This document shows, piece by piece, positions 52,879 through 64,000 of a DNA stretch of 64,000 nt. The stretch's first letter is position 1. Every line of letters starts with the position of its first letter. A model generated the notes under the pieces. That model saw only the letters and a list, made by a program, of their open reading frames with translations, was not told the origin of the DNA and did not search any database. Origin of the DNA: Trichoplax adhaerens (lineage: Eukaryota; Placozoa; Uniplacotomia; Trichoplacea; Trichoplacidae); NCBI RefSeq assembly GCF_000150275.1, contig NW_002060946.1, forward strand, positions 2,065,454 to 2,129,453, read 5' to 3'. Made by a program: the position numbers and the translations under genes.

Positions 52879-54915
52879 TATGAATATGCTATTGCATGTT
52901 TATAAGCTTTACAATTTAGGATCGGCATTCGCAAATGTTGACAGGAAGAAGCACACTTAGTTATTGAAATTACGTTTTGAGATGTTTCAATAATTTGACT
53001 TTAAAAAATGATTTTTGAAAGTAAGGCTATGATTGAATATGAAATGCGAAGTGATTTATGCGTAATGAAATCTTTACGTAATTTCATTTTTGTGTTGAAA
53101 CATTAATTTTCTTTGCGTTGGACAGTAAAATATTTCGATGAGAATAACATTTCATAAATTATTATAATGCCAATAATACCGTGTTGAAAATTTGTAAATT
53201 ATACGTTTATTACTCTATATAACATTTACATGTAATGGTAAGCATACAGTTTTGCTTCTGAGATTTATGGCCATTACTCCTGCGATTGCTATAGACTGTT
53301 GACAAATATCTCCTTTATATGATTAATATTGGACTGTGTTTCCGGTATATCATGCTTAAAAAAATGATTGGACTGTGCTTCCGGTATATCATGTTTAGTA
53401 AGAGAGGGAATATTTGTAGTGCAGTATATTGACGAAGGGAGATCTAAATCGTTACTGTCATGTTTAAGATTATGCAATGCTAGATAGTAATTCTTTTTGT
53501 CATTGTGATGATTACGCAAGTGTAATTTCTTTTTATGATTGTTGTTACCTATTTCAAAGTCCTAATATGCTGTTAATGGTACGGTTATACACAGTTTACT
53601 TCACTAACCTGAATATTTAAATATATTATGAATCGTTTTATTAATATCAATATTGTAGATCAATGACCGTTTTTAATTGTATTATATCTCGCCCATGATA
53701 GTCTTTAGTGTGATTATCTCTAAGTACATGGTTAATAAAGCTTTATAATAATCGATTTATGGTTGATTGGTTTGTAGTAATTTAACCTTTGCGTTTGATT
53801 GTAAAAAATTGATGAAAGAAGAGTTGTAATACTTGCCGTAACGAATTTTTTCACGCAGAATATCGAGATTGGATTTCCGGGGATGTTTGCTATAGTTCCT
53901 TACTGTGAAGCTTTATTATGATGATTCGATTTTGCAAAGGAAGTTAGCTAATGTTATTGGACAAAATGTTAACAGCCTACAGCAGGAAATCAACAATACA
54001 TGATAGTTAATTTCCCGTTAGCCCACTAATCACTGTCACAGACTGTGAAAGCATGGGACATTGTTGACCTAGGACGTACAGTATGATACTGTAGACAGGT
54101 GCGTTAGGAGTGATTGATTCAGTTTCAAGTGTTGAACTGCAATACATACTCAAACCAATCATACACAACAGTATTAGCACCAGGTATTGTATTGTAAAGT
54201 AAGGTAATGTCCAAAAAATCTATAATGGTAAAAGAGAGCGTTATTGTTGGATGTCAGATATAGGGAAGTCCTTACCTCTGCTTAGACTGACAACTACGGT
54301 ACAGTACGAGTTAATTGAGAAGTGTCTCTTGTCTCTAGTACTGTCCTGTACTGTATGTTATACAGTATAGTAGACCAGTTGTGTTACTAGCCTCTGTGTG
54401 TATGGTTCTCATTCATAACCTGAATGAAAATCCCCATACTTTTCAGAGTCTAAAAATGAGTTTCTCATCGAGGAAAAGAGTACACAGTACAGTAATAATT
54501 ACTAGTGTGCTCTACTGTCAGTACAGCACACCACTTTGCCATCCAAAAATTGGAAACGAAAATCAACGCATCTTCCATTGCACAACAAGTACGAATTTAC
54601 AGTACAGTACTGTAGAGATCGAAGAAAAACACGGGCGTTAACGTACTGTACTGTACTGTACTGTACTGTATCGGACTAGGACTGTACTACAGTACATAGC
54701 GTACAGTAGGTACGGTAGGGTACTGTACCGAACATACTGTACTGTACAGTACAATACTTTACAGTGTACAGTGTACAGTAGATGCATTTACAGTACTGTA
54801 CTGTACTAGAAGTAAGTCCATGACCACAGCGCAGCATTTCGCTGTGGATCAACATCACGACTACAACTGTCTATAGCTAGGAAACAGGAATTTGCTGCTT
54901 TTCAACTTAATCAAC
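52879..54915. other. Gap between Rap1 and STRIP1
   Basis: About 2 kb without a supported gene. A 39-bp direct duplication (GGACTGTGTTTCCGGTATAT type) occurs at about 53329-53400. The right half holds the TACTG/TACAG cluster at 54300-54830 and probably the STRIP1 promoter. Confidence 0.5.
54300..54830. repeat. TACTG/TACAG cluster upstream of STRIP1
   Basis: Dense copies at 54300-54375 and 54598-54810, including an uninterrupted run of about six TACTG units near 54643-54671 and several GTACAGTGTACAG palindromes. The right end lies only about 100 bp before the STRIP1 start codon. Confidence 0.85.
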
Positions 54916-57900
54916 ATGGATGGCACAGAAGCGCCACAAAAGGCTAATGCAGGACCCCATATTAAAAATTTATCCAAGTTGAGAGAGTTATTGAGAGCTC
55001 AGAAACGAGAATTGGAAGAAGTAAGTTTGTAGTTGTTATCATCAAGGAGTAACATTGTACTAAAATGCTTCAATTGCGATTCTCTTCTACCAGCATATTA
55101 CGTATTGCTGTACTTTGCTAATGTGCGATAGCGCAAAGTTTGCTACAACATTATTACTGTCGTAGTCATGTAGTATCTTAAAACAGTTATCACGTCAATC
55201 TAGTCAAAATGAGTAGACGTAGGTACCTACGATTCACTACAAGTAGAAGTACACAATGGATTGGATACCTTGACGAGCGTATACAGGATAATTTGCCTTG
55301 TAATAATCATGTTGTTATTTATGTATCCATTTAGCCTGATACTCCCGAAATTGAATTTGCTTATAAGGATACCAACAGTTACTTAACGCAACTAGGCGGT
55401 AGGTACTGAGAAACAAGATATTGTAGTGGTTTCTTGCTCGATCAAGTAATCGTATTCATTGAATCATTCGTGACTATTCAATTATTGTATTGGTCTTTTC
55501 CTGCAGAATATTACAGTTATTTGGAACATACTGAGTTCCTGGAATATCGTTTATGTTATGAGGAATATAAACTAGCAATTGGTAATGCTTTGAATGGTAA
55601 ATTAATCATTAAATTCATCTAGTAGTCATTCCTGCTTTTAAAATAAAATTTCTTGATGTTACTAGTTAGTGATTGGTCATCATTTATTTACACTAACGGA
55701 TATCAAAAATTGAAATAAAGTCTATTCTTTTACAGTACAGTAGTACGGTAGGTCTCATTCGATATCGTTCCATTAATTAATGAATGAATGACAGTAATGA
55801 TAATAGTATGCTACGTCATGCTACAGATATGCGTATTCGAAAATAATATATTACAATCTCTTTACATAAAATGATCGGATTGAAGTGAAATGAGTTTTTA
55901 AATCAGAACTTTGTAGTAGACATCCAATATTTACATATTGATATATGCTTTCTGACTGTACCCACGATGCTATACTGGAACAAACTACGATATAGTATAA
56001 CTACAATTTAACTTCCATCGTTGTTAGGCTTTAAACTTTCACCATTACTGACGGTAGATAATGAGCGACTACTGTACGGATAGTTATGCACTTCAATCCA
56101 GTCTAAAGCGCTAAATGATAAAAATAATGCTGTAATGTACAATACTGTAAATATGGTGATGTATGATATTCTCATAGGCATGAAAGTTGTCTGACTTATG
56201 TACTTCTTTTTTATAATCATCTCTGCTATTGCAGACCCTGATAATGATGAATTATGGTTGCAAGTGACGGAAAATGAACGGAAGAGAATTATTTTACGCT
56301 TACTAGATGACCTGGATTCTGCTAATCCAGTTGTTCGAGATTCAAGTAGTCGGGCAATGCTCTATATTGCTCTAGGTAACATATACGACCATCTAGCATT
56401 AATAAATTACTTTTGAATATATGGTATACGAATATAACAAGGAGCTAACCTCGCCAAACACTGTAGACTTTAAAATTTTACTACATTATATCATTTATAC
56501 TACATACTGTTCTACTTAGTTGTGACTCTTACAATTTGACAGACCTATTCTAATAGCATTCTTGCTATAATTAAATAGGAGTATTTGGCGAGTATACTAC
56601 GGAAGAAATGCTACAAAAATGCGTAAGATAGAAGCAAAAATAGTATAATTTCTTAAAATAGCTATACTCGTATTAGCCCTATATTAGATAGAAAATAATT
56701 TTGTTTGTGTATGTGACATGTTGGTATATTTTTACCGTTCTTTCCATTTTATTAATCTTTATACTGTATACGTTTTCGATACTTCATTTTATACTTTGCT
56801 GGTTACTACTAATGATTACATATGAAAATTAATTGAGCGGAGATAGTTCAGTTATTATTTTAAGTGATTACTAAAATTTGCAATGCATAATTATACAATC
56901 AATTATCTAATATTTATCGTAGGCTATTGAAAACTGTTACCTATTGTATAAGTATCAAGCTTTTCACACCTGCATCCAAAACATGAATCGAGAAGTAGAG
57001 TAAGTAGAAATTGGCTATTGCTTATTTCCTTTTTATATTCTGTATTAGTGCTGGAATAAGTATTTGAAATATAGCATATCACCATAGTTATTTAACGATA
57101 CTATGCACTAGTACTTTGCCCTTTAACTCAATTTTTGGGTCTTACTGCAGTTCAATTTTTTATGGTGAAGATCAAATTAGTGAAAGTAATTCCAATAAAA
57201 GGATTAGGTATGCTATGGCTACATTTTTTGATTTTGTATTTCATACCTAATCGTTTGCCTGCGTATTGTGTAGAATACGAATATAGGCTATGCTGTATAG
57301 CATGTAATTTTTGTATTTATTTATTGTTACAGTATATATCTAGGTATAATTTATTGTATAGTTGTTTCCATTGGAAATAATGAGGACGAAGTCGACAGCC
57401 GTAAACAAATTTTGAGGGCGAATTTCATCTATGAGCTCGGTAAAAATGATGCTTGAACTTACCTATGTAACTTTTTTATTATTTTTGGTCTTATTGTGCG
57501 TATAAAACAAATCATGCAGGCCGACCAATATCACCTGGAAATGAAACATTGGCTTACATACTTTTCGAAATGGCTCTTAAATTTTGTAGTGGGAGTTTAA
57601 GTGAAATTTCAATTAAGAAAACTGTATTACTATTATGGAAAACTATTTTGGTAAGATAGTCGTAAATAGTATCGTATCTAACCATTGATCAACTTCATAT
57701 CGGAAATTTGCCTACCTATTTATATATATTGGGTAAAATGGCGATTTATTACAGGTATCTCTAGGAGGAATGGATAAAATACATCAATTAAAGCATGACG
57801 CTCGTCAAGCCGCTAAATTAGACGATTGGAATGACGACAAAGTTTCACCTAATATTCTTCCTTTAAAACCGCAACTTCCCTCGCTTTTAATATCGTCCAC

Positions 57901-60740
57901 AAATGAACTGACTGATATAAATGGAGAACACAGAATTGAAGACAAGGGAAAGCTTACAACTCAGAAATTAGCCCTATTGAAACCAAAAGTTAGGTAAGTA
58001 GCGAGAAAATATGTCAGTACGATCATTTAGTCTGATTTAACGACTAAATTTTTCTGTTCATAATTTTTAAATACTGTTTAATTCTCTACTATTGATTAGG
58101 CAAAACGATATCAATAACTTTCTTGAAAAGGCTCGGCTAAAGTTTTTAGGATATAAGTTGGAAGGGTAAATTTTATGTGCTAGTTCTTATAATTATAATT
58201 GTCGTAAATCTCTTGCATTGTTGAAAAGACTCATTTTCAATGTTGTTGTATTCTACTACTTTAAGGGATAATTCCACTGATGCTGGTTTACCAACTTCAA
58301 TTATTGAGGGACTAAAAGTATTAAAATCGGTTTGTATCATATCTGTTCCGTTAAAAAAGTTTTCATATGCGATGTTTAACACTCGATATAATTGTTGTAT
58401 AGTATCTCTACGTTTCACATGGTGAATGGCAAATTAAGAATGAGAAAAAATTAACTCAGGATGCAATACAGGTCAGTTTAGCTTAATTGAAAATATTATT
58501 AGCAAATTTTACTCAAACATACATTCTTTTATACAATTAAGAATATATTTAAAGATGAAATAGCCGATAATCCGACGGAAATATTGTATCAAGCTATATT
58601 ACCCAAAATTCAGCAATATATGGTAACTATTTACTCTTTTGCTATGCACGGGAAGGATATCTCCCTATAGCTAGCCTTAATACTACCCACTATTAAAAGA
58701 ACATCTTTGCGTGAAATCAATCTTGCTACAGATTGCGCTATTGAAGATATTACTAGTAGCATCTCCTACGACAAAATCAAAAACCGAATCCTTCAATATT
58801 TTAGTTGAAGTATTGCCCAAAGCAAATGCGTAAGTTCGTATACGAATCCGACTGTATATCTATAAACCTGTACCATGAACACAGTATTCGCATATGATAT
58901 TTCAAAAAGTTAAAAAAATTTTGATGTTTCTTTAGATCTACAATGCGTCAGACCTTGAAAGTGGCTGTAGATGCTGAGAGACATAAAGTAAAAATAATTC
59001 AGCTATTACTTTTAAAGTTGACTTTTATCTATTGCAGCTAAAACGGCAGTTATTTAAAGGTTTTACCCTACTTAGATGTTTGTTAATACTTAGGAAATCA
59101 TTGTAGAAGCCATTTCTGCAATTTTATTGCTACTGCTAAAGCATTTTAAAGTAAACCACATTCTTCAGGTATCATTTACGGATCCTTATTGATACATGTA
59201 CTACGACGTAGCTGCGATACACAAGAATGTATATATACTGATGGGTATTTTTCTGAACATTTCTTATTGATGTTATCTTAACTTAACATTTAGTTCGAAC
59301 ATATGGCTCAGAATTTAGTATTTGCAAATTGCATTCCTCTGATCTTGAAACATCTGAACCAAAATCTTGTTAATGTATTGGCGGTAAAGGATAGGTAACT
59401 TTTCTAAATTATCAAAAATATGACAAAGTAATGATATAGCTAATATTTTTTCGTTTACTACATTAGTATAGCATGGTATTATCTTATAATTCTTTGTATG
59501 TACAGTATTTATAATTATTAACCAAGTACTTAATTTTGTTTAGTGGGACAGAAAATCTAGAATTCCCTGCTTGTGTGCTGAACAAATTCAATATTTTATC
59601 GGTAGATACTATAGGGTTCTAAATACGTTCACATTGATCTTGGAGTTTATCTTTTTCGAAATAAACGATACTTTTTGTTCTTTATACGTATTTGGTATTA
59701 TTTCTAAAATTGGAACTATATAAATATCTGCAGCACGATGACAAGGAGAACCCTACCTATAGTTGGCGAGGCATATTTTCGTGCATTAACTTGACGCGAA
59801 TTTTACAAAAATTAACAAAATGGAGACCATCTCGCATCATGGTAATAGAAAATGAACTGATGTGGATTAACGTACTTAGGCATCTATCTCTATGCTTGAA
59901 TTCAATATATTAAGATATAGAGCTTATTTTTTATTATGCTATAGGAGTTATTTCACTGTAGGTGGTGATACCCTTTTTGATACTATATATATACACTAAT
60001 TGAAAAGGTTCATTAATAATTAAGAAGCGTATTTACTGTAATAAATATATTGTGATTTCTCGACAGATGCTGGTTGTCTTCAAGTCAGCTCCAATATTAA
60101 AGCGAGCTTTGAAGCTGAAAGAAGAGACGTTACAGCTTTATCTCTTGAAGGTTGATATCTATGCTTAGAGTTTAACGGAAATAAATACCGCAGCATAGTT
60201 ACGTAAAGTACTGTGGCAATGTACTAACTTTTCTGTTCGTTGTAATGACCACGATAGCTGATTAAACCTCAGACACGATATCTTGGCCGTAACTGGAGAA
60301 AGTCGAACATGAAAATTGTATCAATGATTTATCAACGAGTTCGTCATCATTTAAATGATGACTGGGCATACGGAGTTGGTATGTAGCATCAGCATCTATA
60401 ATGGAAAAGTGCAATGCTAAATTTGAATATTCTAATAACATTGAAGATACTCTTATCTTAGTCTTATATTCAAAATGTTTTAGATCAAGACAGTCAACCT
60501 TGGGATTACCAAGTGGAAGAGAGCGACCTTAGAGCACAAATTGAAAGATTCAATAACCGCCGCTATAGTGATCTAAAATCGGAAGTCTTACCAGATTGTC
60601 TCCCGTACGATAATAATTGGATTAGTGTTTTATCTAAGGAAATACAATTTGCAGATGCTTTTATTAAAAATTATGAAGAGTGGCTAGAGAACGAGGTCCA
60701 TCAACGAAACTTAAATTGGGATAGTCTATGTACTCACTAA
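54916..60740 (+). CDS. STRIP1: STRIP1/2 (FAM40), core STRIPAK scaffold
   Basis: Twenty-three exons: 54916-55020, 55335-55398, 55507-55581, 56235-56375, 56579-56622, 56923-56999, 57151-57207, 57333-57439, 57520-57650, 57755-57993, 58100-58165, 58266-58329, 58403-58471, 58542-58622, 58732-58829, 58936-58987, 59094-59168, 59294-59394, 59544-59601, 59734-59841, 60067-60150, 60258-60378, 60484-60740. The sum is 2274 nt, or 757 residues (human STRIP1 837). STRIP proteins hold striatin-PP2A and MST-type kinases together in STRIPAK, which acts in Hippo signalling and cell shape. The N1221 region shows YYSYLEHTEFLEYRLCYEEY and VLLLWKTIL. The C-terminal DUF3402 region shows HFKVNHILQFEHMAQNLVFA, FSCINLTRILQKLTKW, RYLGRNWRKSNMK and HLNDDWAYG. 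Phases agree at every join. Exons of 44-60 nt were placed by homology. Confidence 0.95.
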
Positions 60741-61273
60741 TATATTTCGTCTATGCTCATTAAATTGTAAAATAGTAAAGCAATCATTGAATGTTAATGA
60801 AATGTTACTTTAACAAATGGATGTGTGATTTTTTAGCCTTTAGATTGCGTGATCTAATTATCGACTGCACATGAATTTATAACCATTACATTTTTATTCA
60901 AATTTAATTATGATCGAATATAATTCAGTTATTTACGTATGTCACAATGTTTGATGCTATTTTCGCAGCGAATTGTTAATAGATAGCTTGCGTATCAAAT
61001 ATACACAAGAAGCGCTGTCATTTTTTATTACTGATAATATTTAGTATTTGATTAAAACAACCTTCGGCAATATGTAAGATAGTTTGCATTTTAATTATAC
61101 AAAGTTACTGTACACTTTCTATGATAATAAAGTTAATAATTGTCATAAAAGATGGTAATGCTACGCTGTACAATTTGTTCTTATAAACATAACTTACAAA
61201 TAAGACATTGTGAAAAATATTTGCTATCAAATTTAGTGGCAGTTAAATATTATTGTGCAGATGATTATAAGAA
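60741..61273. other. Convergent gap between STRIP1 and ANAPC4
   Basis: A 533-bp AT-rich stretch between two stop codons. AATAAAG near 61126 and other A-rich signals could serve as polyadenylation sites. No coding sequence was seen. Confidence 0.55.
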
Positions 61274-63932
61274 TTAATCATTTTGAAGATCTTCCATTGA
61301 AACATTTTCTGAAGAATAGGCTTCTTCATCTTCTGCTTCCATATCCAAGAAACAAATTCGTCGTTTACTTTTAGAAAGCTGTAGTAAATCCAGTAAATAG
61401 GACGATGAGTGACAATCTATTGTATCATTAGGCACTTTCTACTATTATGTACTGAGGTTATAACTTATAATAAACATGTATGTGTACTGCCACAATTGAA
61501 TACCGGTTGAAGTAATATTAAGTAATAATTATTATCTTTTACACAGTTTAAATTCATTGTACATACGATGCATCCGACACGGCGTGACCCACTGACGTCG
61601 AGTAGGCCTCCCGAAAATTTTATTAGCTTATAATGATAAGTCAGATTGGCTTCGTAGCATTTCAGTGATTTATCAAGTCTAGATGCATAATTATAATCAA
61701 TTTTATATTATCTTTAGATCATATATTCATAGAATTATTTAAACTAGAGAGAAAAAGCTACTTACAATGTCTTGGTGTTGTCTATAAAGTGTTCACCGAA
61801 AAAAGAATTTAACATTTCTACGTTAAAAGTAGTAAACTGATGAGAATCTGATAATCCAACTTCCGTTAACGATAATTGACCAATCAGAGAATTTTGATGA
61901 TCGTTTGAAAAGAGTAGTGTAGTTATTTGATCTTCACGATACGTAGCAAAATCTAAAATCCGAGCGTCTTCGCTGAAAATTTAACAATATTTCAGTTGAT
62001 GTAAGAGTTTGAAAGATTAAACATGTACAATAAATGACATTTCATACCTTAGGACACTATTTCCGAAATTTTTTAAATTTATTAGGGCGGCTTCGACAGA
62101 ATTCCAGCATATATCATCATCACTGTAAAAGCATAATTACATAATTACACTCACTACTGTTTGATATGTAAATTTAATAAACATCAAGATATTCAGATCC
62201 TTACATTTCCTCGTCCCTAGCTACATCCTTCTGACGTATCACAAGAAGGGATGTCGCACGTTCAGGTATTTGGTAAATTCCGTATATATAATCTTCTCCA
62301 TTAATTTCAACAATTGACCTATAATAGAAATCTTCGTTATTATCAGGGTATTATCTTCGTTTACTGTCATAAGAACGTTATAAAATATATAATAAATTCT
62401 TACTGTGATGCATTTAAACATCTATCTTCTCTACTAATGCTGTGAGGATATAAAACAAATAGAGATCGTTTGAGTACACAACAAGAAGCAATGGGCAGGG
62501 TAAGGTGATAAATAACTAATATGTACTTAGATGTAACAGGAAATAAGAATGCTGGCTTAATAGAAATGGCCACGTCTTGCAGCTAAGTGGTGATTAAATA
62601 TAAATATTACATTATCTAGGTTTTAGCGATAAAAAATATGAAAATAAAAGATGATGAATACACCAAAAACATTAGTCACCGTAGATGTAGCAACTATTTC
62701 TCGGAAATTTTCTTGCAATTGATTGAATAGTTGAATCAAAGATTTTTCGGGGTAATGTTGATATACGAATGCACTATCTAGAGCTAAAAGTGAATTTTAT
62801 TAGAAACTGAAGTCGACATGTTAAGGAAATCAAATTTAAACAAAATGAGAAAGCTTATAAGGAGAAGATTGAAGGAAAAGTTATCAAGTATTAACTCTTT
62901 AATTCAGGAATTTCTTGCGCGAGTTTACTCCAGTATGTATTACTATTATCCTAGAGTATATGAAAGTAGAATACAGTTTTAGCAGCTATATATACATTGT
63001 GAGAAAATTTATAATACAACCAGCATACCTGAACTATTTCCAAATCTCTTTCCAGGAAATACTGCGATGCAAAAAGGGTAAGTTTGATAATGATGCAGTT
63101 AGTGCACGTATCAAAAAACATTTTAACTTCATAAAATAAGAATGTACCTGGCCAATTCGTTCCTTAACAAAGTGTTGCTGTACGTAACTTTCATTCTAAA
63201 AAAGGTAATTAAGTCAGTTATTCTCTTGACTAACGCCGATAATTAGACAATAAAAAAAGTATTCTAAACCTAACCTCTGGCAGTAGCTCTTGTAAAAATT
63301 CCATAAGTGAGGTGCGTTCTTCCTTGTTTAACTATTTCGTAAAATGCTGTTAAAAATGCATATCAAAATAAAATAATTATTTGAAAGCCTCAATATACCT
63401 GATTGTCAATCACTTCTAAGTCTTCGTTATATCTTGCGAGTACTTTAAAAGCGTAAATATGATGATTAAATTCTATTAATTAGCAATTATTTATTTATCA
63501 TACTCGATTTGAAATGTTATTTTCTGATTAGTGAATCCTGAACTTACCTATGGTTAACCACTTAAAAAAGGCATTGTATCTTCTTGACGAATTGTTAATA
63601 ACCCTATTAACATTGTCAATTATAGTGGAAAATAAGTTGTTCGCAATTAGACTTGATGAAGATATTTGTAATCGCTACAAAAAATTCTTTACAAATTTAC
63701 TCTATTAATTCCTGGCCTTTCAATATTAACGATCCAACATTGCAAACACACCCTAAATAAATATGATTTAAGTCGTATTAAGATTATCAATAGCGTGCAT
63801 GATTAATGTGTCAGCGTTGTCATAAGGTATCGAATATTACCATTCACAAAATTAACAACAGCGTTGGGAAACTGAGGCTGATTAAAGATTCCTTTTAGTT
63901 CCAACAAATGTAATAAAAGTGTAGGCCATACG
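61274..63932 (-). CDS. ANAPC4: ANAPC4, APC/C scaffold subunit (C-terminal half, partial)
   Basis: Fifteen minus-strand exons: 63932-63841, 63752-63701, 63603-63548, 63442-63399, 63331-63275, 63195-63148, 63061-63029, 62950-62896, 62783-62680, 62525-62404, 62318-62205, 62122-62048, 61972-61766, 61607-61567, 61434-61274. They encode the last 419 or so residues; the N-terminal WD40 half lies beyond the window. ANAPC4 is a platform subunit of the anaphase-promoting complex, which ubiquitylates cyclins and securin. Matches to the helical and C-terminal regions: LLLHLLELKGIF, RRYNAFFKWLTI, EERTSLMEFLQELL, QHFVKERIGQYF, YPEKSLIQLFNQL, and an end with SKRRICFLDMEAEDEEAY and an acidic tail. The 41-bp exon at 61607-61567 and the acceptor at 62525 are the weakest calls; a different acceptor at 62525 would change a few residues. 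Confidence 0.88.
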
Positions 63933-64000
63933 CTAGATAAATTTATAAAATAGGCTAATTTAAAATATGAACTACGGAGATAAGTCTATGGATATGTATC

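Overview
The window looks like nuclear DNA of an early-branching animal. It is AT-rich, and its genes are animal genes split by many short introns with GT..AG borders (mostly about 60-350 bp). The set includes a Rap1 GTPase, BAP1, the STRIPAK subunit STRIP1, the APC/C subunit ANAPC4, an F-box/WD40 protein, a rhodopsin-family GPCR and Notch-ligand-type N-terminal modules. The small introns, the intronless GPCR and the compact layout would suit a placozoan such as Trichoplax, but this is inference from gene style and not an identification. No bacterial operon, CRISPR array, prophage or rRNA/tRNA gene was recognised.

Layout. 1-4.8 kb: mostly gene-poor, with one small intronless CARD-like ORF on the minus strand (2229-2603), hairpins and a pentanucleotide palindrome cluster. 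4.8-8.7 kb: a 15-exon BAP1 deubiquitinase gene whose spliced frame closes exactly. 11.6-12.4 kb: an intronless alpha/beta hydrolase. 15.9-18.7 kb: a two-exon gene for an unrecognised membrane protein of about 819 residues. 18.7-25.2 kb: gene-free, with several degenerate tandem arrays. 25.2-29.2 kb: an F-box/WD40 gene. 30.0-32.5 kb: a convergent minus-strand gene for a secreted protein with two MNNL-like modules and no EGF repeats. 39.4-40.5 kb: an intronless class A GPCR. 40.5-50.9 kb: gene-free, with a 75-88 bp tandem array and many TACTG/TACAG palindrome clusters. 50.9-52.9 kb: a 7-exon Rap1 gene. 54.9-60.7 kb: a 23-exon STRIP1 gene. 61.3-64.0 kb: the C-terminal half of ANAPC4 on the minus strand, running off the right edge.

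How the genes relate. There is no operon-like logic. Several products are regulatory (ubiquitin removal, an SCF-type receptor, an APC/C scaffold, the STRIPAK phosphatase, small-GTPase switching), but neighbours look independent. Two gene pairs converge tail to tail: F-box/WD40 with the MNNL protein, and STRIP1 with ANAPC4. All exon models were read by eye from splice signals, reading phase and family similarity. Multi-exon totals that divide exactly by three support them, but no alignment or transcript was available.
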